Assembly: GCA_025362585.1 (NCBI GenBank)
Contig: JANYFR010000018.1
Coordinates: 38,895 to 102,894, forward strand
Source of the DNA: Acidimicrobiales bacterium
Lineage (GTDB): Bacteria; Actinomycetota; Acidimicrobiia; Acidimicrobiales; RAAP-2
Direction: 5' to 3'
Length of the DNA stretch: 64,000 nt
This document shows, piece after piece, positions 8,604-17,273 of this stretch (within the stretch, counting starts at the first letter, position 1; every line of letters starts with the position of its first letter). The notes below the pieces were generated by a model. It saw only the letters and a list, made by a program, of their open reading frames with translations. It was not told where the DNA came from and ran no database searches. The position numbers and the translations under genes were made by a program.

Positions 8604-9524
8604 TCACAGCCGAAACGGCGTCGGATTCGACGAAAGTTTTGGAATCCGCATGCGAGCGATGACGCTGCCCGGCGAGGGATGACAGTACTGCGCGATGCCG
8701 AGGTCGCCCGCGACCGAGAGGAACATGAACGCGTCTTCCATCGAGAACGCCCACTCGTCGACCAAGAGCCGCGCCGCCTCCTCGCAGGCCATCTTCAGCG
8801 CGTCATCAATGCTGTCCGGTGAGGTGGCGTGGGTGTAGATCGCCTCAGGGGTCTCGGTGATGGGCCATCCGCCGCACTTGGCCTTGATCACGTCCACTTT
8901 GATGATGCCGGTGCCGCCGACCTCGACGCCCGTACCCGAGATCTCGCCGTCGCCCATCGACGCGTGCATGTCGCCGATGGCGAGTTGGGCGCCGGATTGG
9001 AAGACCGGCAAGTGGATCGTCGCGCCGATGCCGTTGACGTGATCGTCCATGTTCCCTCCGTGACGATCGGCGAAGAACGTCGAGACGTCCCCGGATGCCG
9101 GCGACACACCGATGACGCCGAACATTGGGCGCGCCGGAAACGAGACGCGATCGTTCATGGTCACGACGCCGTTGGCCACGTGGAAGATCCGCGTGGTCGG
9201 CGAATGGACCCGGTCGATGAGCTGGCCCCATCCGGGAATGCACATCGCCGCACCCTGGCTCCCCGGTCGGATGTCGAGCAGCGTCACCGAGAGGGTGTCG
9301 CCAGGCTCGGCGCCCCGCACGGCGATCGGTCCCGTCGCACTATTGATTCGACTGAGGTCGAGCTTCTCGAGGGTGTCTTCCTCACTCTGGACCTGACCCG
9401 TGAAGCAGTCCCATGTCTCAATCTCGATCACGGTGCCGGGCTCGACAGTGACCACCGCCTCGCGCTCCGCGGCGAAGGACCACACGTGCTGGTCACGACC
9501 AATCTTGACGGTTGCCTGTTCCAT
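8604..9524 (-). CDS. Acetamidase/formamidase family protein
   Basis: A 306-residue hydrolase of the FmdA/AmdA family, which releases ammonia from short amides. The true start is the ATG at 9524 (MEQATVKIGRDQHVW) with GGAGGG upstream; the 758-residue ORF in the track is an antisense run joined in front. Family hallmarks are GDTLSVTLLDI, the metal-site region FFADRHGGNMDDH, and AIGDMHASMGDGEISGTGVE, which is very conserved in formamidases. Cytoplasmic, no signal peptide. It is monocistronic and ends nose to nose with the propeller gene. The exact amide is not predictable. Confidence 0.92.
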   Translation of the reverse strand: MEQATVKIGRDQHVWSFAAEREAVVTVEPGTVIEIETWDCFTGQVQSEEDTLEKLDLSRINSATGPIAVRGAEPGDTLSVTLLDIRPGSQGAAMCIPGWGQLIDRVHSPTTRIFHVANGVVTMNDRVSFPARPMFGVIGVSPASGDVSTFFADRHGGNMDDHVNGIGATIHLPVFQSGAQLAIGDMHASMGDGEISGTGVEVGGTGIIKVDVIKAKCGGWPITETPEAIYTHATSPDSIDDALKMACEEAARLLVDEWAFSMEDAFMFLSVAGDLGIAQYCHPSPGSVIARMRIPKLSSNPTPFRL

Positions 9525-9594
9525 AGTCCCTCCGAAGCGCTCTACCCACGAGTTAAGCAAACTTTGGTGCGCGACGAGGCCACGATATCGATCT

Positions 9595-9809
9595 CCGCCG
9601 CATGGAGACTTGCTGGGACTGTTCGCAACTCGACTCAGCCAGGTCGTCACGCGAGGTCTGTCTCGACACGTTGTGGTGGGGTCTCGAGCTCTCCGACACG
9701 CGTACGCTCGACACGCGTGAGGCGACTGCGCCAGAAGATCGAGAACGATCGGGCAGCCCCACGCCACCTCATCACAATTCGCGGTGTGGGCTTTCGCCTT
9801 GACGCCTAA
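9595..9809 (+). pseudogene. OmpR-type response-regulator remnant, frameshifted
   Basis: The C-terminal winged-helix domain of a two-component response regulator can be read only by moving through all three plus frames. The first frame (codons from 9601) gives LLGLFATRLSQVVTR, the next gives EVCLDTLWWGLELSDTRTLDT, and the third gives VRRLRQKIENDRAAPRHLITIRGVGFRLDA followed by TAA at 9807-9809. In order these match helix 1, the transactivation loop/helix 2, the recognition helix and the wing of PhoB/OmpR-family regulators. No receiver domain is present upstream, where the amidase lies on the other strand. Both a truncation and two shifts are needed, so this is a decayed gene. Sequencing error alone would not explain the missing half. 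Confidence 0.8.
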
Positions 9810-9818
9810 TCTGCTGGA
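9807..9818 (+). promoter_or_regulatory. Candidate leaderless promoter of the peroxiredoxin gene
   Basis: TAATCT is followed by exactly six bases and then the ATG at 9819, so transcription would begin at or next to the start codon. No Shine-Dalgarno sequence is present. The first three bases are also the pseudogene stop codon, so chance is possible. Confidence 0.45.
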
Positions 9819-10274
9819 ATGCAGATTGGCGACCTCGCCCCCGACTTCACGCTGCTCGACCACGAGGGTCACGAACAGCGCCTGACGACCTTGCTCGAAG
9901 GGGGGCCGGTCGTCCTGTTCTTCTACCCGGCCGCGATGACCAAGGGCTGTACGAAGGAGTCGTGTCACTTTCGCGACCTCGCGAGTGAGTTCGTCGACCT
10001 CGGTGCACAGCGCATCGGGATCTCGATGGACGCGGTGGAGCGCCAGTCCCAGTTCGCCGACCACAACGGGCTCGACTACCCGCTGCTCGCCGACGTGCGT
10101 GGCGTGGTCGCCGCCCAGTACGGGGTGAAGCGCTCGCTCGATTTCTTGAAGGTGCGCAGAACGACCTTCGTCATTGGTCGCGACCGTCGGATCATCGAGA
10201 TGGTCAGCAGCGAGATGAACATGGACGTGCACGCCGACCGGGCCCTCGCCGCCTTGCGACCGGGCGCCGCCTAG
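9819..10274 (+). CDS. bcp: Thiol peroxidase, Bcp/PrxQ peroxiredoxin
   Basis: A 151-residue thioredoxin-fold peroxidase that reduces hydrogen peroxide and organic hydroperoxides using thioredoxin. The active-site stretch is FYPAAMTKGCTKESCHF. Cys44 is the peroxidatic cysteine (T-x3-C context) and Cys49 is the resolving cysteine five residues on, the PrxQ arrangement that forms an intramolecular disulfide on the same helix. The length is normal for the family. The start has no ribosome-binding site but a leaderless-type promoter. It overlaps the E2 gene on the other strand by 4 bp at its end. TrxA and TrxB in this window could supply its electrons (inference). Confidence 0.92.
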   Translation: MQIGDLAPDFTLLDHEGHEQRLTTLLEGGPVVLFFYPAAMTKGCTKESCHFRDLASEFVDLGAQRIGISMDAVERQSQFADHNGLDYPLLADVRGVVAAQYGVKRSLDFLKVRRTTFVIGRDRRIIEMVSSEMNMDVHADRALAALRPGAA

Positions 10275-11635
10275 CGAGCGATGATGGCTGGCGCCGGATC
10301 GCTGAGGAAGCCTCCGACGTGGGCCAACACCGCCGAGGCCATGGCGCCGTCGATTTGGCGGTGGTCGAAGGCGATGGAGAGCTCGACCACGTGACGCACC
10401 ACGACCAGGTCGTCGACGACCCACGGGGACTTCGCGATCTGACCGACCGCCAGAATCGCGCCGGTGCCCGGTGGCAGGATCGGAATCGCGCCGTCGACAC
10501 CGAACGGCCCCACGTTGGTAATCGTCAGAGTGGTCCCTTGCATCGCACTTGGCGTCGTCGTGCCCGCCCGGGCCGTGTCCACGAGGGTCGTCAGCGCCGC
10601 GGCCATCTCGAAGAGGTTCAGCCGGTCCGCGCCCTTGATATTGGGCACGATGAGCCCCCTCGGCGTGTTGGCCGCGATCCCGAGGTTGACGCTTCGCCGC
10701 ACGACCACCTCGCTCGCCGCGGCGTCGAAACTTGAGTTGATGCCGGGAAAGTGACGGGCCGCGTCGCACACCGCGAGCGCCACGATTGTCAAGGGTGACA
10801 GGCGAATCGTGGCGGAGTCCCTGCGACCCCTCAACGACGTGATCAACTCGACGGTTCTGGTCGCGTCGACGCGAACCCACGCCGCCGCGTGCGGCGCGCT
10901 AAACGCGCTCTGCACCATCGCCTCGGCCATCGAGCGCAGAACCCCCTTGACCGGAATGCGCTCCTCCTGCGGTCCGCTCGACCATGACGCGAGTTCGCGT
11001 CCGACGAATCGCGACGCGACGTTCGGTCCGGTCTCCGCTGCCAACACGTGGGCCGCCTCGACTCCCCCCACGGCCCGTTCGACGTCATCGCGCGTGATCA
11101 GTCCATCACGACCTGAACCCGTCAAGAGTGAGAGTTCCACTCCGCGCTGCTTGGCGTAGAGCCGGACCGGTGGCGTCGAACGCACGCTCGGAGTGGCGGG
11201 CGCGGCGGTGGTCTCCTCCGACGGTGGCGCCTCGGTCACGACCGACCTCGCGCCGGGACGACGGTGTTGGCGGGTGACGACCGAATCTTCGTTCGCCACG
11301 CCGTAGCCAATGAGGACGGCCTGACGACCCTGGCCGACCGGGGCCTCCGCTTCGGTCGGGATCGACGCGACAGCCGGCGGGGTCGTCGCGGCGCCGCCAA
11401 CCTCGAAGCTGATCAGAGGTCGGTGGACCTCGATGATGTCGCCCACGACCCCGTGCAACGTCACGACGGTGCCCGCGTAGGGACTCGGCAGTTCGACGAC
11501 CGCCTTGGCGGTCTCGATGTCGACGAGTGGTTGGTTCAAGACGACGGTGTCACCGACCGCGACCTTCCACGTGACAATCTCGGCCTCGGTCAGTCCTTCA
11601 CCGACGTCCGGTAGGAGAAAGGTCTCTTCGCTCAA
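10271..11635 (-). CDS. bkdB: 2-oxoacid dehydrogenase E2 (dihydrolipoyl acyltransferase)
   Basis: Core acyltransferase of a 2-oxoacid dehydrogenase complex, 454 residues. I start it at the TTG at 11635, whose TTGA overlaps the E1 beta stop; this gives MSEETFLLPDVGEGLTEAEIV, the standard E2 N-terminus. The 47 extra residues in the ORF track are read from inside E1 beta. Domains: one lipoyl domain with lysine in DIETAKAVVELPSPYAG (about 39-55), a peripheral-subunit-binding domain (VRLYAKQRGVELSLLTGSGRDGLITRDDVERAV), and a catalytic domain ending with the FDHRQIDGA active-site histidine motif. A single lipoyl domain and the neighbours favour a branched-chain 2-oxoacid complex, but pyruvate cannot be excluded. 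Confidence 0.87.
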   Translation of the reverse strand: MSEETFLLPDVGEGLTEAEIVTWKVAVGDTVVLNQPLVDIETAKAVVELPSPYAGTVVTLHGVVGDIIEVHRPLISFEVGGAATTPPAVASIPTEAEAPVGQGRQAVLIGYGVANEDSVVTRQHRRPGARSVVTEAPPSEETTAAPATPSVRSTPPVRLYAKQRGVELSLLTGSGRDGLITRDDVERAVGGVEAAHVLAAETGPNVASRFVGRELASWSSGPQEERIPVKGVLRSMAEAMVQSAFSAPHAAAWVRVDATRTVELITSLRGRRDSATIRLSPLTIVALAVCDAARHFPGINSSFDAAASEVVVRRSVNLGIAANTPRGLIVPNIKGADRLNLFEMAAALTTLVDTARAGTTTPSAMQGTTLTITNVGPFGVDGAIPILPPGTGAILAVGQIAKSPWVVDDLVVVRHVVELSIAFDHRQIDGAMASAVLAHVGGFLSDPAPAIIAR

Positions 11636-12618
11636 CTGTCGTATCCCATCGTTCGGTCGACCGCGTCGAGGATGCGGTCCACGCTCGGTCGAAAGTCGTC
11701 CTCGATCCTGGACGGTGGGTAGGGCACGTGGTAGCCACTCACCCTCAGACCCGGTGCGCGCAACGAGTAGAAGCACCGTTCGGTCAACTCGGCGACGATC
11801 TCGGACCCGATCGACGCCGTGTGCGGCGCCTCCTGGACGACCACCAGCCGGCCCGTCTTCTGGACGGACCGCGCCATCGTGTCGAGGTCGAGTGGAGCGA
11901 CCGACCGTGCATCGATCACCTCGAGGGAGGTGCCCTCGAGTTCGGCGGTGTCGGCCGCTCGCAGCATTGTCTTGACGGATGAACCGTAACCAATGACGGT
12001 CACGTCCCGTCCCTCACGACGGACTTCGGCCTCGAAGAGGCCCCGGGGAGCACCCTCGAGGTCGACCTCGCCCTTCTCCCAGTAGCGGCTCTTGGGCTCG
12101 CAGAAGATGATCGGATCGTCGTGCTCCACCGACTGCTGGATCATCCAGTACGCGTCGTTCGGAGTGGCGCACGAGACAACGCGCAGCCCCGCCGTCTGGG
12201 CGAAGTAGGACTCGGGGCTCTCCGAATGGTGCTCGATCGCGCCGATTCCCCCCTGAAACGGAATGCGGATCACGAGGCCCATGGTGTAGACGCCCTCGGA
12301 GCGCTTGTGCAGCTTGGCGACCTGGGAGACGATCTGGTCGAACGCGGGATAGACGAAACCGTCGAACTGAATCTCACAGACCGTGCGGTAGCCGCGTATG
12401 GCCAGTCCCACCGCCGTGCCGACGATCGCCGACTCGGCCAGCGGTGCGTCGATCACGCGATCCTCTCCGAAGTCCTTCTGTAGACCGTCGGTGATGCGAA
12501 AGACGCCACCCAGGCGGCCGATGTCCTCGCCCATCAAGAGGACCTTGGGGTTCTTCTCCATCGCTCGTCGCAGTCCCTCGTTGAGGGCCTTGGCCATGGT
12601 CATCGTGGTCGACGCCAT
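11632..12618 (-). CDS. bkdA2: 2-oxoacid dehydrogenase E1 beta subunit
   Basis: Beta subunit (328 residues) of the thiamine-diphosphate-dependent E1 heterotetramer, which decarboxylates the 2-oxoacid and passes the acyl group to the lipoyl arm of E2. Characteristic stretches are LLMGEDIGRLGGVFRITDGL near the N-terminus with the ThDP-contacting glutamate (GED), DAPLAESAIVGTAVGLA, and GIGAIEHHSESPESYFAQTAGL. The C-terminal half carries the swivelling domain. The ATG at 12618 overlaps the E1 alpha stop by one base and the stop overlaps the TTG start of E2, so all three subunits are coupled. Confidence 0.92.
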   Translation of the reverse strand: MASTTMTMAKALNEGLRRAMEKNPKVLLMGEDIGRLGGVFRITDGLQKDFGEDRVIDAPLAESAIVGTAVGLAIRGYRTVCEIQFDGFVYPAFDQIVSQVAKLHKRSEGVYTMGLVIRIPFQGGIGAIEHHSESPESYFAQTAGLRVVSCATPNDAYWMIQQSVEHDDPIIFCEPKSRYWEKGEVDLEGAPRGLFEAEVRREGRDVTVIGYGSSVKTMLRAADTAELEGTSLEVIDARSVAPLDLDTMARSVQKTGRLVVVQEAPHTASIGSEIVAELTERCFYSLRAPGLRVSGYHVPYPPSRIEDDFRPSVDRILDAVDRTMGYDS

Positions 12619-13685
12619 CAGTGACTGCCGCCACTGATGCCGAGCTCCACCATCTCGCGACGGCCCTCGTCGACGAGCGGGTGCGGCGCCGCGTAGGCGT
12701 GGTCGAACATCGTGATCGGATCGGGTCGCCCCATGGCGAGGACGTCGTCGCGTAGCTTCAGCGCGAGGCTCTCCGCCTCCGCGGCGACCTTCTCGAAGGT
12801 TGCCTTATTCACTTTGTACTCGCGCACCAGCAGCGACTTGACACGCTCGAGCGGGTCACGATGCTTCCACACCTCGACCTCGGCGTCGATGCGATAGCGC
12901 GTCGGGTCGTCCGAGGTCGTGTGGGCACCGATACGGTAGGTGTAGGCCTCAATCAGCGTCGGGCCACCCCCGACGCGCGCATTCTCGAGGGCCCGCCGCG
13001 TGACCTCGTAGACCGCGAGCACGTCGTTGCCGTCCACGCGAATCCCGGGGAATCCGAAGCCGTGGGCGCGGTGCGAGAGAGGGATCCTCGACTGCACCGA
13101 CGAGGGGGTCGAGATGCCCCACTGGTTGTTCTGACAGAAAAAGACAACGGGGGCGTTGAACGACGCGGCCCACACGAAGGACTCGAGGACGTCGCCCTGG
13201 CTCGACGCGCCGTCGCCGAAAAACGTCAAAACGGCCTCTTCCGCGCCGTCTCGTTGGACGCCCATCGCGTAGCCCACGGCGTGCAGTGTCTGATTGCCCA
13301 GGACGACTGTCGGCACCGAGTGGCGATACTTCTGGGGGTCCCAGCCACCGGTCGTCACCGCGCGAAAGACCCGCAGCATGTCCTCGGGCGGTACGCCGCG
13401 ACACCAGGCCACGCCGTGCTCGCGATACGAGGGAAAGGAGAAGTCCTTCGGTGCGAGAGCGCGTCCGGCACCGATCTGTGCCGCCTCTTGGCCCTGGACT
13501 GGCGCCCACAGGGCCAGTTGGCCCTGGCGCTGCAGCGACGTCGATTCGTTGCACAACCGGCGAATAATGACCATGTCGCGGTAGAGGCCAACGATCTCGT
13601 CGCGTCCGAGGGTCGACTCGTAGTCGGGATTGACGTTGCGCAGGCCCTCGGGAGTCAGCAACTGGACCAGTTCCTCGTCGATCAT
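12618..13685 (-). CDS. bkdA1: 2-oxoacid dehydrogenase E1 alpha subunit
   Basis: Alpha subunit, 355 residues, first gene of the operon. The ThDP-binding motif runs from GDGASSQGDVLES to FFCQNNQWGIS. The substrate-side stretch LQRQGQLALWAPVQGQEAAQIGAGRALAPKDFSFPSYREHGVA is typical of the branched-chain and BkdA-like group. AAGGAGAG precedes the ATG at 13685. No E3 lipoamide dehydrogenase is encoded here; E3 must come from elsewhere in the genome. Likely role: entry of Val/Leu/Ile carbon into acyl-CoA metabolism, for branched fatty acid synthesis or degradation (inference). Confidence 0.88.
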   Translation of the reverse strand: MIDEELVQLLTPEGLRNVNPDYESTLGRDEIVGLYRDMVIIRRLCNESTSLQRQGQLALWAPVQGQEAAQIGAGRALAPKDFSFPSYREHGVAWCRGVPPEDMLRVFRAVTTGGWDPQKYRHSVPTVVLGNQTLHAVGYAMGVQRDGAEEAVLTFFGDGASSQGDVLESFVWAASFNAPVVFFCQNNQWGISTPSSVQSRIPLSHRAHGFGFPGIRVDGNDVLAVYEVTRRALENARVGGGPTLIEAYTYRIGAHTTSDDPTRYRIDAEVEVWKHRDPLERVKSLLVREYKVNKATFEKVAAEAESLALKLRDDVLAMGRPDPITMFDHAYAAPHPLVDEGRREMVELGISGGSH

Positions 13686-13727
13686 CGACTCTCCTTAGAC
13701 CACGAACTCGCTCGAACCTTACTCTCG

Positions 13728-13739
13728 TACGATAAACGG
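13728..13739 (+). promoter_or_regulatory. Candidate leaderless promoter of the MFS gene
   Basis: TACGAT (13728-13733), six bases, then the ATG at 13740. No Shine-Dalgarno sequence lies in front of the gene. The hexamer is independent of any stop codon, which makes this one of the better examples of the TAnnnT-N6-ATG pattern. Confidence 0.55.
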
Positions 13740-14963
13740 ATGCCTAGGCTCCTCGTCGACGTAGGTCCCCTCCGAGCAAACCGCGACTTTCGTTTCCTCT
13801 ACTTCGGCCAGGTGATCTCGCTACTCGGCAGTAATTTGACGGTGGTCGCCGTGCCCTTCCAGGTGTATCGGGAGACCCATTCGAGCCTGTGGGTCGGACT
13901 CGCGAGCGTGCTACAACTTCCCTTCCTCGTCACCGGTGCACTCTGGGGTGGTGCGATGGGTGACCGTGGCGACAAGCGTCGCCTCATGCTCGCCTGTTCG
14001 TCGCTCCTCGCACTGCTCAGCGCGGCGCTCGCCCTCAACGCGCGCTTCGACCACGGTCACCTGTTCGTGCTCGTGCTGCTGGCCGCGATGTCGGCGGGGA
14101 TCGCGGGTTTCTCGGCGCCGCTACGTTCGGCGGCGATTCCCTCACTCGTCGGCGCGCAGGAACTGGTCGCGGCCTTTTCGCTGAACCAGCTCGCGTTCAA
14201 CGTGGCGGTGGTCGTTGGTCCGGCGATCGCGGGCCTGTTGATTGCGGGCGTCGGACTCTTCTCCTGCTACGGCGTCGACGCGGTCACTTTCACGCTGCTC
14301 ACCGTCTTTACGATGTTCCTCACGCCAATGCCGGCGACCGGCCGCCACCGCGACACGCGGATCCTCCGGTCCGTCGCCGAGGGGTTCCGCTACGTACGAG
14401 GCCACGTCGTGACCCAGGCCGTGTACCTCGTCGATCTGAACGCCATGGTCTTTGGACTGCCGCGGGCGCTCTTTCCCGCCGTCGCGTTGACGATCTACCA
14501 CGGTGGGCCCCGAACCCTAGGACTGCTGTACGCGGCCCCGGGCGCCGGCGCGGTCGTCATGGCGATCGCGACGGGCTGGCTGGCTCGCGTCCAACGGCAG
14601 GGTCGCCTCGTGGCGATGACCGTCGTCGCGTGGGGCTCAGCAATGACGCTATTTGGCCTCGTGCACGTGGCGTGGTTCGGACTGGCCTGTCTCGCCTTCG
14701 CCGGCGCCATGGACGTGATCTCCACGGTGTTGCGCAATACCATTATCCAGACCGCGATCACTGACGAGTTTCGCAGCCGCATCTCTTCGATCTACCTGGC
14801 CGTCGTGACCGGCGGTCCGCGCCTGGGCGATCTGGAGTCGGGAGTGGTGGCGAGCCTCTCCTCCACCGAGTTCTCAATCGTGTCGGGCGGGGTGGCCTGC
14901 GTCGTCGGCGTCGTCGCACTGATGCGGTGGCGACCGACTTTTTGGAACCGGGTGGCTCCCTAG
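13740..14963 (+). CDS. MFS exporter, EntS-like
   Basis: A 407-residue major facilitator with about 12 membrane helices. The start is the ATG at 13740 (MPRLLVDVGPLRANRDFRFLYFGQVISLLG); the 700-residue ORF in the track reads antisense through E1 alpha first. The N-terminal signature (RFLYFGQVISLLGSNLTVVAVPFQVY) and the loop GDRGDKRRLML after helix 2 fit the MFS_3/EntS group of siderophore, macrolide and other small-molecule exporters. Divergent from the E1 operon with a 54-bp spacer. Its TAG stop overlaps the stop of rlmN on the opposite strand within the palindrome CTAG. Substrate unknown. Confidence 0.87.
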   Translation: MPRLLVDVGPLRANRDFRFLYFGQVISLLGSNLTVVAVPFQVYRETHSSLWVGLASVLQLPFLVTGALWGGAMGDRGDKRRLMLACSSLLALLSAALALNARFDHGHLFVLVLLAAMSAGIAGFSAPLRSAAIPSLVGAQELVAAFSLNQLAFNVAVVVGPAIAGLLIAGVGLFSCYGVDAVTFTLLTVFTMFLTPMPATGRHRDTRILRSVAEGFRYVRGHVVTQAVYLVDLNAMVFGLPRALFPAVALTIYHGGPRTLGLLYAAPGAGAVVMAIATGWLARVQRQGRLVAMTVVAWGSAMTLFGLVHVAWFGLACLAFAGAMDVISTVLRNTIIQTAITDEFRSRISSIYLAVVTGGPRLGDLESGVVASLSSTEFSIVSGGVACVVGVVALMRWRPTFWNRVAP

Positions 14964-16000
14964 GCCGAGCGCACCGGTAGGGAGCGGCGACGGCCGTTGG
15001 TCACGCTCGCCAGCTGCCCGCAGGCCGCGTCAATCGATCGGCCGCGCGTGTGGCGGACCGTGGCGTTCACGCCACGCTCGACCAGCCCGTCGCGGAACTG
15101 GCGCACGCGCTGGGCCGACGAGCCCATCACGAGATAGCCCGGTGTGGGATTGAGCGGGATCAGGTTAACGTGCGCGCGCAGTGGCAACGCGTACTTCGCC
15201 AATTCGTCCAGAGCGTCCTCGGTGTCGTTCACCCCATCGATGAGCGCCCACTCGAAGCTGAGTCGTCGTCCCGTGGCGGCCATCCACGTCACGCAGGCCT
15301 CGCGGAGTCGTTCGAGCGGGTAGCGACGGTTCAGTGGCACCAACTCACTGCGCGTCGCATTGTTCGCGGCGTGCAGGCTGACCGCGAGCGTCAGCGGTAG
15401 TCCTTCGCCGGCCATTCGTTCGATGGCGGGCGCCACGCCCACGGTCGAGACCGTGAGGTGGCGTGCCGAGAGGCCCCGGTAGTCGTGGAGGCGCCGAATC
15501 GCGTTCATCGTCACGCGATAGTTCGCGAGCGGCTCGCCCATCCCCATGAACACCACGTTCGACAGGCGTCGCGGCGCGGCCGCGCGAACGGCGAACATCA
15601 CCTGTTCGAGGACCTCGCCGGCGGTGAGATGTCTCGAGAAGCCGGCTTGACCCGTCGCGCAGAACGTGCAACCCATCGCGCAACCGGCCTGACTCGAGAC
15701 GCAGACGGTGACCCGGTCGTCGTAGCTCATGAGCACCGTCTCGATAGTCGAGCCGTCCCCGAGACGAAAGACCCACTTGCGCGTAGCGCCGTGATCGCTC
15801 TGTACGTCGTTGGCGACAACGAGGCCGGAGGGGAACTGCTCGGCCAGACGCGAGCGCAACGCCTTCGGGATCGTGGTGATGTGGCCAATCTCTTGACCTT
15901 CGGTCCACAGACCGTGCCAGACCTGCTCGACGCGGTAGTGCGGTTCATCGTCCATCAGGGCGGCAAACTCATCTCTGTTGTACTCGTAGGCCGACGGCAT
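14960..16000 (-). CDS. rlmN: 23S rRNA (and tRNA) adenine C2-methyltransferase RlmN
   Basis: Radical SAM methyltransferase of 346 residues that methylates C2 of A2503 in 23S rRNA and, in studied bacteria, A37 of some tRNAs. The cluster motif is CAMGCTFCATGQAGF (CxxxCxxC). VFMGMGEPLANY, LTVSTVGVAPAI and SLHAANN are standard RlmN blocks. The catalytic pair is the cysteine in the C-terminal AACGQL and one upstream. I prefer the ATG at 16000 (MPSAYEYNRDEF) over the GTG one codon earlier because a leaderless promoter points to it. It ends inside the MFS stop codon. Confidence 0.95.
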   Translation of the reverse strand: MPSAYEYNRDEFAALMDDEPHYRVEQVWHGLWTEGQEIGHITTIPKALRSRLAEQFPSGLVVANDVQSDHGATRKWVFRLGDGSTIETVLMSYDDRVTVCVSSQAGCAMGCTFCATGQAGFSRHLTAGEVLEQVMFAVRAAAPRRLSNVVFMGMGEPLANYRVTMNAIRRLHDYRGLSARHLTVSTVGVAPAIERMAGEGLPLTLAVSLHAANNATRSELVPLNRRYPLERLREACVTWMAATGRRLSFEWALIDGVNDTEDALDELAKYALPLRAHVNLIPLNPTPGYLVMGSSAQRVRQFRDGLVERGVNATVRHTRGRSIDAACGQLASVTNGRRRSLPVRSA

Positions 16001-16012
16001 CACCCCACGCTA
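16001..16012 (-). promoter_or_regulatory. Candidate leaderless promoter of rlmN
   Basis: On the minus strand TAGCGT is followed by GGGGTG and the ATG at 16000, a six-base gap. This chooses the ATG over the adjacent GTG. Confidence 0.5.
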
Positions 16013-16089
16013 GAGGGCCGAGCGGAAGATTCCCGAAGCGGAACCTGCCCACACCCGCACGGTTCTTAGTCGCTCCTTCGAGTCCTCTT

Positions 16090-16437
16090 GTGGTGCTCTT
16101 GCCCCCGGCCGCGAGACTTCGCTCAGTCCACGCCCAGAGAAAGCAGATCAACGTGATCGCGTTTATCCTCTCCCTCCCCCTGATTCTCCTCACCTTGACG
16201 ACGGGTCTCGTCGTGCCTTGGCTCGCACTGCGCTTGGAGATGACCCACCGCGCCGAGCGACGTTTGGAGGATGCCCTCAAGGCGCTCGAGACCGCGAAGC
16301 GTCTCGTCCGTGACCAGGCGTCCACGATCGAGGCCTACCGGGAGCTCGTGGCGCTCGACGGGCGCTACGCGTTGGCGCCGCTCTCGCCAAGCCCTCAGCG
16401 CTGGGCGCAACTGGCGCGGGCCGCTCGGGGGTCGTGA
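16090..16437 (+). CDS. Hypothetical small membrane protein with a helical tail
   Basis: A 115-residue frame opening with GTG. It has one strong hydrophobic segment (VIAFILSLPLILLTLTTGLVVPWLAL, about 22-47) and then a charged, Leu/Ala-rich helix with heptad character (RAERRLEDALKALETAKRLVRDQASTIEAYREL, about 54-86), which may be a coiled coil. I do not recognise a family. The amino-acid pattern looks like a genuine single-pass protein and the reverse-strand frames do not. There is no clear ribosome-binding site. It lies between rlmN, which diverges from it, and the SDR gene 60 bp downstream. Confidence 0.5.
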   Translation: MVLLPPAARLRSVHAQRKQINVIAFILSLPLILLTLTTGLVVPWLALRLEMTHRAERRLEDALKALETAKRLVRDQASTIEAYRELVALDGRYALAPLSPSPQRWAQLARAARGS

Positions 16438-16496
16438 ACTCTGCTTGACTCGGTAGCGGTCCTGTCGCGTACGCGGCCCCCGACAACAGGAGCATC

Positions 16497-17273
16497 ATGG
16501 AACTTAACAACACCTCAGCCGTCGTCACCGGTGGAGCGTCGGGACTCGGCGAGGCCACCGCGCGCGCCCTCTTCGCCCGTGGCGTCACCGTCGTGGTCGC
16601 CGACCTCAACGATGAGCGTGGCGCCGCCGTCGCCACCGAGATTGGGGGCGCGTACGTTCACTGTGACGTGACCAACACCGCAGAGGTCATTGCGGCGATT
16701 GAGGCGGCTAAGGCGATGGCCCCGCTCTGGTCCACCGTCAACTGCGCCGGCATTGGATGGGCCACGAGAACCATTGGTAGGGACGGGGAGTACGCCTCCG
16801 CGCACGACCTCGACCTCTATCGCAAGGTGATCGAGATCAACCTCATCGGCACGTTCAATGTCTGCCGACTGGCGGCCACCGCCATGAGCCACAACCGCCC
16901 CGACGTTGACAACATGCGCGGGGCGCTCGTGAACACCGCGTCGGTCGCCGCCGAGGACGGCCAGATCGGCCAGGTCGCCTACTCGTCATCCAAGGGCGGC
17001 ATCGTGGGCCTCACATTGCCGCTCGCGCGCGACATCGCGCCCATTGGCGTGCGCGCGAACTGCATCCTGCCGGGCCTAATCGATACGCCAATCTACGGTA
17101 CCGGCCCTCAGTCCGACGAATTCAAGGCTCGGTTGGGCGCGGGCGTGCTCTTTCCCAAGCGCCTCGGGTACGCCGAGGAGTTCGCGTCACTCGCGGTCGA
17201 GTTGCTCTCCAACAGCTACATGAACGGCGAATCGATTCGCATCGACGCCGGCATTCGCATGCAGCCGAAATAG
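16497..17273 (+). CDS. Short-chain dehydrogenase, type-II 3-hydroxyacyl-CoA dehydrogenase-like
   Basis: A 258-residue classical SDR. The NAD(H)-binding glycine motif is TGGASGLG (11-18), the acidic D36 in VVADLND selects NAD over NADP, the NAG-type motif is NCAGIG, and the catalytic residues are Ser149, Tyr162 and Lys166 (YSSSK). The sequence most resembles HSD17B10/FabG-like 3-hydroxyacyl-CoA dehydrogenases (ARDIAPIGVRANCILPGLIDTPI; LFPKRLGYAEEFASLAVEL). It probably oxidises a 3-hydroxyacyl-CoA in fatty acid or branched-chain degradation, which would fit the acyltransferase operon nearby (inference). GGAGCATC gives the ribosome-binding site. The 272 bp after it hold nothing I can identify. 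Confidence 0.85.
   Translation: MELNNTSAVVTGGASGLGEATARALFARGVTVVVADLNDERGAAVATEIGGAYVHCDVTNTAEVIAAIEAAKAMAPLWSTVNCAGIGWATRTIGRDGEYASAHDLDLYRKVIEINLIGTFNVCRLAATAMSHNRPDVDNMRGALVNTASVAAEDGQIGQVAYSSSKGGIVGLTLPLARDIAPIGVRANCILPGLIDTPIYGTGPQSDEFKARLGAGVLFPKRLGYAEEFASLAVELLSNSYMNGESIRIDAGIRMQPK

Noticed and set aside
8829-9809. 326-residue plus-strand ORF
   Set aside because: Mostly antisense to the acetamidase gene. Only its last 30 residues are meaningful, and they belong to the response-regulator remnant.
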